A stretch of DNA of 64,000 nt from positions 49,308,594-49,372,593 of the forward strand of contig NC_059358.1 in the NCBI RefSeq assembly GCF_019703515.2. The letters are read 5' to 3'. A program made the position numbers and the translations under genes. Shown piece by piece: positions 10,197-22,296 of this stretch. The stretch is from Myxocyprinus asiaticus. Lineage: Eukaryota; Chordata; Actinopteri; Cypriniformes; Catostomidae. The first letter of the stretch is position 1; the number at the start of each line of letters is the position of its first letter. Under the pieces are notes generated by a model that did no database searches, was not told where the DNA came from, and saw nothing but the letters and a program-made list of their open reading frames with translations.

Positions 10197-12645
10197 GCTC
10201 TAAATTGACAAATGAGCAAAAAAATTCTCTTGATTCTGAGAAAACCTTGGAGGAGCTTGGCGAGGTAATTAAGGCCTTGCCTACAGGCAAGGCTTCGGGG
10301 CCAGATGGTTTTGCAGCTGAATTTTTTAGATCTTATGCTACAGAACTGGCTCCAGTTTTGTTAGAAGTTTATACGAAATCATTAAAGAATGGAAAGCTTC
10401 CGCCAACCATGACACAAGCCCGGATCAGTCTGATTCTTAAAAAGGACAAAGATCCAGACGAAGAGTTACTGCCAATTTAAAAATATTGTCAAAAATTTTA
10501 GCTAACCGATTAAGTAAAGTTATGACAACTCTTATACATATAGATCAGGTGGGGTTTATTCGGGGCGCAGCTCTTCTGATAACATTAGGCGTTTCATCAA
10601 TATTATGTGGTCAGTGGCGAACGATCAGACTCCGGTCACTGCCATCTCACTTGACGCCAAAAAGGCGTTTGATATGGTAGAATGGGATTATCTTTTTAAG
10701 ATTTTGGAAATATACGGGTTTGGGAATACTTTTATTGGATGGATTAAGTTACTTTATAGACACCCGGTAGCAGCGGTACAAACAAATGGATTAAATTCAG
10801 ATTATTTTACTCTGGATAGGGGTACCCGGCAGGGTTGCCCTGCAGGGTTGCCCTCTTTCCCCATTATTCTTCTGCCGCGATAAGAAAGGAGGAAGGTTTT
10901 CCAGGGGTGGTGGTGAGAAGTGTGGCACATAAGCTTTTGCTTTACACAGATGATGTTTTATTATTCGTCTCTGACCCCATTAGATCTGTGCCTTGCTTCC
11001 ATAGAATGATTAATTCCTTTTCTAAGTTCTTGGGATAAAGTCAATTGGTCTAAATCCGAAGCTTTGGCTCTGACACCTTACTGCCCAGTAACAGCTTTCC
11101 AGCCGGGTGCCTTCCAGTGGCCCAAACAAGGCATTAAGTATTTGGGCATTTTATTCCCAGCAAATTTGTCTGATATATTTAGTTAATTTTGATCCCTTAA
11201 AAAAGGTTGGAGCGATGTGGGCAGGTGGGCTTCATTACATTTATCTATGATTGGGAAGGTTAATGTTATTAAAATTAATTGTATTCCAAAATGTAACTAC
11301 CTGCTACAATCTCTCCCTGTAGATGTCCCCCTCTCTTATTTCAAGCAATTTGATAGCATAGCAAAGTCCTTCATTTGGAATGGTAAGTGTCCCAGATTAC
11401 ATTTTCAACAAATTACATAGGCCGATTGAGTGGGCTAGGCCTACCCAAGATTTTGTTTTATTATGATGCATTCGGTCTCAGACATTTGGCTCATTGGTCA
11501 CTTCCACCTGAGAGAGCCCCTCCCTGGTTTTGTGTTGAACAGGAATTCCTTGCCCCTATTTCACCATTGCAAAGCCTTTTTATCAAACTAATCGGAGAAG
11601 TTACATCCCGTTATCTCGCATATGCACTCGGTATGGACAAAAGTGTCCAGAGTGTTTGATTCGGACATTTATTTAAATGTTGCCTCGAGCATATGGCAGA
11701 ACCCAAGATTATGTATTAAGTCCCCTTTCTGCTGGTCAGAGTGGATTGTGAGGGAGGTTAATACACTCGGTGACCTGTATGAGAGTGGAGTGTTGAGATT
11801 TTTTGAAAAATTGGTTCAACATTTTGGGATTCCCAGATCTCAGTTTTATAGGTATTTACAGCTGCGCCACCTGCTCTGTACTATTTTTGGGAGTAGCATA
11901 CACCCCCCCTAAATTGGCAGATACTCTGGGAGTGGTGATTACTGCTTTTGGAAAAGGTCATGAGGCATCAGTGTATTACTCACTGCAAATTCAGAGTCTG
12001 GGGACAGAGCTTTAACTTCTATAAAGAGATTATGGGAATAAGATTTTAACTTGGTATTGGAGGAGGGACTGTGGGCTAGGATTCTAAAAAATGTCAAGTC
12101 TGCATCTAGAGATGCAAGGGTGTGCCTTATGCAATTCAAGATTTTACATTGATTTTATTGGACCCCCTCTAGATTGTATAGGCTTGGTCTAAAAGACACT
12201 CCCACCTGCTGGCGATGCCAATCAGAGGATGGGGACACGGCCCATGTTTTTTGGTGGTGTGTTGAGATCCAGGAATTCTGGTTGAAGATTCAGAGTTTTG
12301 TGTGTGACGTGTTGGGCACTCTGGTTTCGTTTTGCCCCAGACTCTGTGTTTTGGGTGATGGGGCGGTCATCGATGTGGGGAACGGACACATAGAGAGTTG
12401 GGTTCTGACCAGTGTGATGATCGCCAGGCAGATTATTTTGAGAGGTTGGAGGTCAACTTGAGCGCCCCAATTTCGTGAGTGGTGCATGGAGATGGGGAGA
12501 GTGGCGGCTTTTGAGGTGGTGTCATTTGGAAGATGGGTAACTTGGATTTGTTTGTTGGGAAATGAGGCAACTATTTGGAGTTTTTGGAGGGCTCTCGGGG
12601 TGGGGCGGTGGAGAGAGTAGTATAGTTTTAAATGTGTATGATATA
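10197..12645 (+). pseudogene. L1 copy A reverse transcriptase and zinc-finger C-terminus
   Basis: The polymerase resumes right after the hAT with TLEELGEVIKALPTGKASGP and continues through ILANRLSK, DAKKAFDMVEWDYL (about 10650) and the GTRQGCP box (about 10820). The catalytic box reads YTDD (10943-10954) rather than the YADD of copy C; both aspartates stand. The thumb and C-terminal region are in shifting frames (11217-11912), ending with a CxxC...H zinc-finger-like segment near 12210-12260. At least five frame breaks and a short duplication near 10840 show that this is a dead copy. Confidence 0.85.
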
Positions 12646-14060
<1,415 letters not shown>

Positions 14061-14070
14061 TGTATGTGTG

Positions 14071-14162
<92 letters not shown>
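14061..14162. repeat. (TG/TA/CA)n compound microsatellite
   Basis: A short TGTA start, then about 35 TA units, then about 10 CA units. It fills the gap between the Tc1 and the MITE. Open frames reading alternating Tyr-Ile or Thr-His here are artefacts. Confidence 0.95.
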
Positions 14163-14164
<2 letters not shown>

Positions 14165-14681
14165 GTACTGTGTGAAAATTTTAGGCACTTGTGAAAAATG
14201 TTGCATAGTGAGGATTTCTTCAAAAATAATGACATAAATATTTTTCATTTATCACTTAATGCCATACAAAGTCCAGTAAACATAAAAAAGCTAAATCAAT
14301 ATTCAGTGTGACCACCTTTGCCTTTAAAACAGCACCAGTTCTCCTAGGTACACCTGGACACAGTTTTTCTTGGTTGTTGGCAGATAGGATGTTCCAAGCT
14401 TCTTGGAGAATTCGCCACAATTTCAAATGTCTCAGTTGCTTCTGTCTCTTTATGTAATCTCAGACTGACACGATGTTCAGTGGCGGGCTTTGTGGGGGCC
14501 ATGACATCTGTTGCAGGGCTCCCTGTTCTTCTATTCTAATCTTTTCTATTTGCAAAAGTACTATTTGGGAGTCTAACATTTATATTTCCTATTGACACAC
14601 TAAAGCTGAAGATATAAATAACCATCTTAAGACAAATGCTTTTGTGAAATATCTTGTGCCTAAGAGTTTTGCACAGTACTG
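14163..14681. mobile_element. Tc1/mariner-type MITE
   Basis: The ends CAGTACTGTGTGAAAATTTT and GAGTTTTGCACAGTACTG are inverted copies sharing CAGTACTGTG and TTAGGCAC. At about 520 bp it has no transposase. It was probably inserted in a TA of the surrounding microsatellite. Confidence 0.8.
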
Positions 14682-14683
14682 TG

Positions 14684-14684
<1 letters not shown>

Positions 14685-14739
<55 letters not shown>
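14685..14739. repeat. (TA)n microsatellite
   Basis: About 25 TA units between the MITE and the last part of the LINE 3' untranslated region. Together with 14075-14143 it may be one TA tract split by the MITE. Confidence 0.93.
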
Positions 14740-14741
<2 letters not shown>

Positions 14742-14935
14742 TTGTGTGATTGTTTGCTCTTTTTTGTTGTTGTACATACTCGTGTGACCACAGGGATGTT
14801 TGTTGGGGGTCGGCGGGGTTGGGGATTGGGAGGGGTGGTTGTGGGGTTTAAATGTTGATTCTATGTATATATGTTTTTGCTCTTCTTTATTTATTGTAAG
14901 AATCAATAAAAAAAAGTTAATTACAAAAAAAATAT
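14740..14935 (+). other. L1 copy A 3' end
   Basis: G-rich stretch (GGGGGTCGGCGGGGTTGGGG near 14805) followed by an A-rich end, AATCAATAAAAAAAAGTT, and a short A run. This looks like the terminal 3' untranslated region with a polyadenylation signal (AATAAA) at about 14904. Confidence 0.7.
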
Positions 14936-15527
14936 ATATATATATTCAAAAAGTAAAAAGTAGCTTTTTTCTTAGCTAGAATGAAATCAAGAGAGGAGAC
15001 TGTGTGAGAGAGGATATTGTTAAATTTGACTGGTTTAAGTCGCCTTTTCACGGTCTCTGACATTCGCAACCTGGTCAAAGAATCATGTTACAATAACTTC
15101 ATTTTTGCTAAATGATTTTTATGTGGCCTGTTGTATGTAACAAGCCAATTTCCTGGTGGAATAAACACTAGAGTGCGCTTAAACAATAATGACTTTGATA
15201 ATCTGCCATTTTACTCGTGATTTGTGTGAAAGTGAATAAGTTCATAAACACTTTTCACTCTGTTCCTCCCACAATGATATCTTATGACATCTAAACACTT
15301 TTACTATAACGCATGACTCATTTTAACGTTTGCATTACATAACCAACTACATTTACAAGCTTGTTTAAATGTGATCAAAGTGCACAGTAGCTCAACTGAT
15401 ATGCAATACAAAGGATTGGGGTACGAGTCCTGAAGAGCATGTGAGTCAACACTTGAGGCGAAAGTGTCATAGAAGCACCACATAAGGACGTGGTTGCTTC
15501 AGAAATTGTGTTTTTCATCATATATTT
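14936..15527. other. Unassigned AT-rich sequence
   Basis: No coding frame and no recognised repeat end. It may be the interior of the hAT-like element whose ends are at 7669 and 20760, because it resumes immediately after the LINE tail, but I cannot show that. Confidence 0.4.
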
Positions 15528-15741
15528 ATGTTGGCTTGACAAAGCCAACATACTGATCTACTATTTAAGCTTATTATTATTAGGTTGGCTTGAGAAAGCC
15601 AACATACTGAAATTCTATTTAAACTTATTTTTCTTCTTCTTCTTCTTCTTCTTCTTCTTATTATTATTATTAGGTTGGCTTGAGAAAGCCAACATACTGA
15701 AATCCTTTTTAAACTTATTAGTGGTGCTTGCAAAGCATCAC
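15528..15741. repeat. Cluster of four short hairpins
   Basis: Hairpins stand at 15528-15551 (ten-base stem ATGTTGGCTT with its complement), 15584-15603 and 15674-15693 (GTTGGCTT with AAGCCAAC), and 15721-15741 (GTGGTGCTT with AAGCATCAC, one G-T pair). All share a core CTTG then two or one bases then AAAG. Spacers are TTA- or TTC-rich, and the first three hairpins are followed by ACATACTGA. The last one leads into the head of the tandem-repeat region. No protein is encoded. Confidence 0.8.
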
Positions 15742-16907
15742 TATTGTAATCTCACATACTTATTATTCTTATTCTTATTATTATTATTCTTCCGTACAAA
15801 ACTTCGGCACCTAACTCCTCCCGCACCGTTTGGCATAGACCCACGAATGAGGTGTCAAATCGACTGGCCTATTGTTAGGTGGACAGGCCACCTGTGCTAT
15901 GACTTTTCTAAGGGGTGGGGGGTACGGTGCACCCCTGGGGGGCACAAAACCGTCCCAAAACGTCCCATTGACTTAACATTGAAAAATATTTTGTCGGCTC
16001 ATATGTCCGGATCAGAATTTCATAGAGACATGTGGGTGGACTCCTTTCATTCGGCCTAGCAAGCAGTTTTTGACCATAACATTACACTGGGGGTAAGATA
16101 TACCACTGGGGGGTAAAACTGGCCCAAAGGGATTTTTATTCCTACTATGGCAGTCAATGCAAGAAAGTTGTCAGATCATATCTCCCAATCAGAATGACAT
16201 GGAGACAAGGGGGCAGGCTCATTTCAATCGGGCTACCTATCACTCTTTAAGTATCACCTTGGAAATGGCATAGCCACACCCTAGCAACCATTTATGAGAC
16301 CCTAGCAACCACCCCCCATTAACTTCCATTCAAAAATTCTCAGAATGATATCTTCTGAACAGAATGTCGTAGACACTTGGGGATTGGCTCTTGAGTCAGG
16401 TTAGTAAGCAGCCAATAAAAATCACTCTGTTCACTGGCTAGCCATGCCCTGGCAACCATTTATAGCACCTTAGCAACCAGCTCTATTGCTTTCAATTAGG
16501 GTGTGATATCTTCGGATCAGAATGTCCTAGAGACATGAGAGTTGGCTTGTTTTAATTTGGTGAGCAATCAGTCTTCAAGTATCATCATGGGAACAACTTA
16601 GCCATGCCTTAGCAACCATTTAGAGCACCCTAGTAACCAAATACCATTGACTTCCATTCAAAATCACTAAGATGGGTATCTCAGGATCAGAATGTCATAG
16701 AGTCTTCAGGTTTGTCTCATTACACTCAGTCCAGCAAGCAGCCTTTTTAGGATCACCATGACAACTTCCTAGCAACCAGATGGACTTACCCTAACAACTG
16801 TATAGCAAAACACATATCTCTGCATCACAACATCGTAGAGACTTTAACTTTGGCTTATTTGACTCAGATCAGCAAGGAGCCTTGTTAAGTATCACCTTGG
16901 TAACTAC
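15742..16907. repeat. Head and diverged left part of the CCTAGCAACC tandem-repeat region
   Basis: After a TTA-rich run the head reads TTCTTCCGTACAAAACTTCG (about 15790) and then non-coding sequence to about 16250. From there degenerate units of about 140-170 bp recur, each with a phrase like CCTAGCAACC, a segment like CAGAATGTCATAGAGAC and a segment like AGCAAGCAGCC. The divergence between units is much greater than in the right-hand part. The 189-codon frame that starts at 15490 has no domain I know. Confidence 0.65.
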
Positions 16908-17724
16908 TTTAGGTGCTACTGGTTGTTTAAATCAGTTTTACTATCAGAAATAATCAATAATTAATTGTTATTAATTATGGAATAATTAAATAACAATTAA
17001 ACAATTAAATAATAATTAAATAGAATTTAACTCATTAAATTCTATTCTCGGGGCACCACTCTTTGTAAAGAGAAAAATGATAGCAAGTTACTGATTGAGT
17101 CTCACAAAACAAAATCTACCCTGTAGGTTGAGTATCTTAATTGTTAATCAAAATCATCAAAAAGGGGAAAAACTAATAGTAATCTAGTTACAGTTAGTTT
17201 CTAACACTAATAAAATAACAGTACTCTGAGATAACTTGGGAATTCTTCACATGGCAGAGGTTGGCTCCAACACAATATTCAAACAAAAACAAACAGGAGT
17301 ACTTATTATAATATAACAAGATTTATTATAATCAAGCAGTAGTGAACACAGCCAATACTATCCGAATATAATCCAAAAATAAATCAAGGAAATCCTAAAC
17401 TAACAGTGGAGCTATATGCTAGTGTGTGTGTGTGTGTGTGTATATATATGAGTGTGTGTGTGTGTGTGTCCAGATGCGGTAACAAGGAATCAAAATGGAG
17501 GATCAGGTTCAAAATGGAGGGTTAAATCCAAAATGGATCTGATACCACGTGAGGGTGGAAATGAGCAGACACACAAAGGAACTGACGAAACAGGCGGGAG
17601 AATTTGGTTCACCAGCCAGTGAACACAGCCAATACTATCCAAATATAATCCAAAAATAAATCAAGGAAATCCTAAACTAACAGTGGAGCTATATGCTAGT
17701 GTGTGTGTGTGTGTGTGTGCATAT

Positions 17725-17758
<34 letters not shown>

Positions 17759-18891
17759 ATATGCGGTAACAAGGAATCAAAATGGAGGATCAGGTTAAAA
17801 ATGGAGGGTTAGATCCAAATTGGAGCTGATATCACGTGAGGGTGGAAATGAGCGGACACACAAAGGAACTGACGAAACAGGCGGGAGAATTTGGTTCACC
17901 AAATCGTAGGTCACCAAAAGTCGAACACAAACCACGGCACCGCTCACTCAATGAATATCAGTGAGAGAGAGAGAATGAGCGTGAGAGAGAGAGGAAAAGT
18001 GCATGCAGTTAATTAAGGGTAACCGCTCGTAACAGCGGGACTGAATTACTAGTTCAGATCACTCAACAAAACAAATGTAACCCCAAAAGAAACTAAAAAC
18101 AAATCTCCCAACTTGAAACAGCGAGCAGAGTTTAACATACAAATATACTCAAAACATCAGCATTTAGAATCAAAAAATATGATTTAGTTTCACACGAAAA
18201 ATCACAGTTTCTAAACTAAATCTGCGCAGATATCTAGCCTTACTTGGGAAATCCTGTGTGATTTCAGTAGGGTTGTCCGTTGGAATTACTGTTGCATTGA
18301 GCGGTCTGGATGGTCCCTTGTCTTACGCTCGTCAGCGAAAAGACGCGTCTCTGCTTTATTCTTCGGATCCAGTGATGGAGAAGAATGCAGAAAGTAGTCA
18401 ACGTTGAATGAAAAAGAGGGAGAAGGGAAACTGGTCGCCTTTCCGTTTTTCAAAATAAATTCACTGTTGCTTTACAGTGAAACTGAACCAGTTGTTATAA
18501 GTATACTATAAGACTTAAACAAAGCTAAATTAATCTTACTCAACCGTGGCCAAATGGTGAGGTTAGAAAAACGTGGTCTCTTTGTTCTCAGTCCAAACGG
18601 AGGGAAAACTCCTTCAGTACGTGCACAGTACAGATGTCCCTTAACAGCCAGGCAGAGCTTAGCACAGAGAGGCCGAACTTCATCTGTCCTCTGGTTTTAT
18701 TGACAAGATGACGTCATCGGTTGTAGGCCGCTTTCAACCAATGGCGTTTGAGATTGGGTCCATGGGTGGAACTTCGCAACCAGTTGAGAATTTGTGGATC
18801 CTGGGAAACTGAGTTCAATGTCTCCCTTTTGATTATAGAACAAAGGGCCATGCGGTCTCTGCTGCCATTTTGAGTGGGCCAAGGCCCTACA
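16908..18891. mobile_element. 2-kb LTR-like element, copy 1
   Basis: It begins TTTAGGTGCTACTGGTTG (TGTAGG in copy 2) and ends GGCCCTACA, with CTAC at both edges (16904-16907 and 18892-18895). The tandem unit it interrupts is restored when it is removed. A related element lies at 43623-45540, with shared first bases (CTACTGGTTGTTT, then TATCAGAAATAAT) and a shared GGGGCACCA motif. TG..CA-like ends and a 4-bp target duplication suggest a long solo LTR. I see no gag or pol. Confidence 0.65.
17342..17901. repeat. 277-bp tandem duplication inside LTR-like element 1
   Basis: 17342-17618 and 17619-17901 are near-identical direct copies starting GTGAACACAGCCAATACTAT and ending TTGGTTCACCA. Each includes its own (TG)n tract, with different lengths, and the phrases AAAATGGAGG and CACGTGAGGGTGG. 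Confidence 0.9.
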
Positions 18892-18894
18892 CTA

Positions 18895-20530
18895 CCTAGC
18901 AACCAGATGGGGTTACCCTAGCAACCAAGTAACAAATCACATATCTCAGCACCAGAACATCGTAGAGACTTCCGGGTTGACTTATTTAACTCAGGATAGC
19001 AAGAAGCCTTGTTCAGTATCACCTTGGTAACAGCCTAGAAACCAGATGGGGTTACCCTAGCAACCAAGTAACAAATAACATATCTCTGCAGCAGAACATC
19101 ACAGAGACTTCGGGTTGCTTTCATTGGACTCAGGGTAGCAAGCTGCCTTTTGTGTATCACTTTGGTAACTGCATAGCAACCAGATGGGGTTACCCTAGCA
19201 ACCAATAACAACAGATGGGGTTACCCTAGCAACCAATAACAGATAACATATCTCTGCACCAGAACAGCGTAGAGACCCTAGCAACCAAGCAACAAATCTC
19301 ATATATCTGCACCAAAAAATCGTAGAGACTTCCAGGTAGACTTATTTCACTCAGGATAGCAAGGAGCCTCATTAAGTATCACTCTGGAAACTGCCTAGCA
19401 ACCAGATGGGGTTACCCTAGCAAACAAGTAACAAATCACATATCTCTGCACCAGAACATCGTAGAGACTTCCAGTTTGACTTATTTCACTCAGGATAGCA
19501 AGAAGCCTTGTTCAGTATCACCTTGGTAACTGCCTAGCAACCAGATGGGGTTACCCTAGCAACCAAGTAACATATCACATATCTCTGCACCAGAACATCA
19601 TAGAGACTTCTGGTTTCGTTCCTTGGACTCAGGGTAGCAATAAGCCTTTTGAGTATCACCTTGGTAACTGCCTAGCAACCAGATGGGGTTACCCTAGCAA
19701 CCAAGTAACAAATAATATATCTCTGCACCAGAATATCATAGAGACTTCCGGGTTGACTTATTTCACTTAGGATGGCAAGTAGCCATGTTAAGTATCACCT
19801 TGGTAACTACCTAGCAACCAGATGGTGTTACCCTAGCAACCAAGTAAAAAATCACATATCTCTTCACCAGAACATCATAGAGACTTCCGGGTTGACATAT
19901 TTCACTTAGGATAGCAAGTAGCCAAGTTAAGTATCACCTTGGTAACTTCCTAGCAACCAGATGGGGTTACCCTAGCAACCAAGTAACAAATCACATATCT
20001 CTGCACCAGAACATCGTAGAGACTTCCAGGTTGACTTATTTCACTCAGGATAACAAGAAGCCTTGATAAGTAAAACCTTGGTAACTGCCTAGCATCCAGA
20101 TGGGGTTACCCTAGCAACCAAGTAACAAATCACATATCTCTGCACCAGAAAATCGTAGAGACTTCCGAGTTTACTTAATTCACTCAGGATAGCAAGAAGC
20201 CTTATTCGGTATCACCTTGATAACTGCCTAGCAACCAGATGGGGTTACCCTAGCAAACAATAACAAATAACATATCTCTGCACCAGAACATCATAGAGAT
20301 TTCCGGGTTAACTTATTTCACTCATGATAGCAAGAAGCCTTGTCAAGTATCACCTTGGTAACTGCCTAGCAACCAGATGGGGTTACCCTAGCAACCAAGT
20401 AACAAATCACATATCTCTGCACCAGAAAATCGTAGAGACTTCCGGGTTGACTTATTTCACTCAGCATGGCAAGTAGCCTTGGTAAGTATCACCCTGGTAA
20501 CTGCCTAGCAACCAGATGGGGTTGACTGAC
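18895..20530. repeat. 139-bp tandem array carrying X-box motifs
   Basis: Unit starts (CCTAGCAACCAGATGGGG) fall at 18895, 19034, 19172, 19394, 19533, 19671, 19810, 19949, 20088, 20227, 20365 and 20504. The spacing is 138-139 bp apart from one irregular stretch around 19200-19390 that contains a small duplication. Each unit reads CCTAGCAACC, GTTACCCTAGCAAC, ATATCTCTGCACCAGAACAT, CGTAGAGACTTCC, then ATAGCAAGAAGCC and TATCACCTTGGTAACTG. The GTTACCCTAGCAAC word matches the RFX X-box consensus. The last unit is cut at 20520. Confidence 0.9.
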
Positions 20531-20599
20531 TCTGGTCTGTCATCTGTCATATGTCGGATGCAGTATAAGGGCTCCTTCAGTCTAGTAAGACAAAAGAAA

Positions 20600-20760
20600 A
20601 TGATCTGCAAAAATGTAGAGTACTTTTAAAATTTAAATAAAATTGTAAGGAGAAAATGTAATTAAGTAAAAGTACAAGTATTCTGTTTAAATTGCACTCG
20701 AGTAAAGTACAAATCCCAAAAAACAATACTTAAGTATTTTTACTCAGTTACTTTACATTC
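20600..20760 (+). mobile_element. hAT-like element, right end (ACTTGAGTA family)
   Basis: Contains AAGTAAAAGTACAAGTATTC, ACTCGAGTAAAGTACAAAT and TACTCAGTTACTTTAC, the expected opposite end of the family seen at 7669-7866. About 13 kb separates the two ends, nearly all of it explained by other insertions and the tandem array. Confidence 0.5.
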
Positions 20761-21189
20761 TTGTTCCCCATGAAATGTATCATCTCAAGTTGTTTATAAT
20801 GTATCAATTTCATTGTACAGAAATGTACATATTAATTTGTTTAGCAAGTAACCATCTCTCTATTATAACTTCATTGCTAAATTTAAAAAAATAAATAAAT
20901 AAATAAAATAATGAAACTTATTGTTAAAATGTTAATGCATATTATTTCACATTTAATAAAGTAGATTTAATCCACAGCATTATTGAATTTTTTTTTAATT
21001 ATTTTTTTTACAGTTTTAATATGTGCAGCGCACAGATGTACTATTGTAATATTAAGGATTACTTGCATTATCAACTGGCTGTACAATATAATATAAAAAA
21101 TAATAAAGTCTTCCACTGAACTCACACTGAACTCACCTCACACGTTTAACCTCTTAAATTGAAATGTGTAGAAAAATAACAACTTTTAA
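20761..21189. other. Unassigned AT-rich sequence
   Basis: Contains a short (AAAT)n run near 20890 and T-rich stretches. Nothing coding. Confidence 0.5.
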
Positions 21190-22296
21190 TCAGTGGCGAT
21201 TTCTCAGGGCCAGCAAAGCCTTCTCTGCTGGTCATGCCTAATAAATAAATATTTTTTCATCCTTTCATTGAAAAATTGACCTTTTTGCCTATGTATTTCC
21301 AATCGCTTTCCAGTCCTAATTAATCTACAAATGAATAGCAAAAAACTAAAAAATTTATCCAATCAGAATTTATTCCTCGATGCTTACAAGCAAAGTGTGA
21401 CAACTGTTTCACAAATTGCATGCTTCTTATGCCTCCTACACAGGACAACTGTCTGTCTTGTCATGGAAGTCGTAGGGTTTTCAAATTACATGAGGAATCA
21501 GCGACATGAGTGAACACATTACAAAATATTTCACTATTGACGAATCCCCGATGACTCTGCCTGGACTCCAAATTACGTTTCACAATAAAGCACATGCGAG
21601 AAGTGATACGAGATACGAAAACAAATGCATGATCATATGTTATGCATTTCAGAATATGTCTATGTTTTTAATTGCCTTTACATAATGTGTAAAGGCATCA
21701 TATATTTGATTGGCTACAATATGAAAAAAGTACCTCCTACTGAAAAATCTACCTATTTGCTTACCTGACCGTCCAAGAGAATTGGCAATCTCTCTCCAAC
21801 TATTCTCTTTCTCCACCCGGTTGTGGTACAGTTCAGAGGAAACATCAAATAGGCACTGATGCTTCTGCCAATGTTCCACTATTTTTTCCTCAATTCCTTC
21901 GGTCCAATGAGACTTTCTTGATACCGCAGCCATGCTAGTTGTTGTTCTGTTGCAGGTACATCAGGACTCCTCCCACTGAAACTTCCCATGCCTCGTTTCT
22001 TGCTCTCTCATTGGCTGTAGGTCAACGCTGCAGTTATATTCAGTCAAAACACATTTCACATTGCATGATTTGGAATCGCAGACAGGTCCAGATATTTAAC
22101 ATGCTAGATATCTCGCTGACATCGGCAACGCATCGGTGCTTCTCTCAGATCGCGTCTTTGATAATTCATACATTGTGTTCATCGCTCATGGGAGCGAGCT
22201 CTGATTTGCCTATGATTTCAGGCTTTTGTCGGCGATCTACACAAAATTGTCGGCGAGTGAATATCGGGCCTAAAATCATGTAGTGTAAACTCGGCA
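21190..22296. other. Possible DNA-transposon remnant around the MADF exon
   Basis: The left side begins CAGTGGCGATTTCTCAGGGC and the right side ends GTGTAAACTCGGCATTAG, both resembling ends of repeats rather than unique sequence. However, they do not match each other as inverted repeats. The minus-strand MADF exon (21765-21933) lies inside. If this is one element, a Harbinger-like type with a Myb/SANT second protein would be the obvious candidate. Confidence 0.3.
21765..21933 (-). CDS. MADF/Myb-like DNA-binding exon (first coding exon)
   Basis: A 56-codon exon starts ATG at 21933 (MAAVSRKSHWTEG). The segment IVEHWQKHQCLFDVSSELYH with SWREIANSLG has the tryptophan spacing and the Leu-Phe-Asp step of MADF domains, which bind DNA and occur in host transcription factors and in the accessory proteins of Harbinger transposons. 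At 21765 the frame meets a good splice donor, CAG/GTAAGC on the minus strand. The downstream codons to 21649 lose all similarity, so I end the exon there. No acceptor or second exon is identified to the left. Single-exon evidence cannot separate a host gene from a transposon. Confidence 0.5.

Noticed and set aside
15490..16059. 189-codon plus-strand frame across the hairpin cluster
   Set aside because: Phe- and Leu-rich because it reads TTC and TTA runs. No domain, and it overlaps hairpins and repeat head.
18895..20530. Possible CRISPR-like or satellite array
   Set aside because: Units of 138-139 bp are wholly repeated with no unique spacers, in a vertebrate context. Not CRISPR. The array is too short and too local to call a centromeric satellite.
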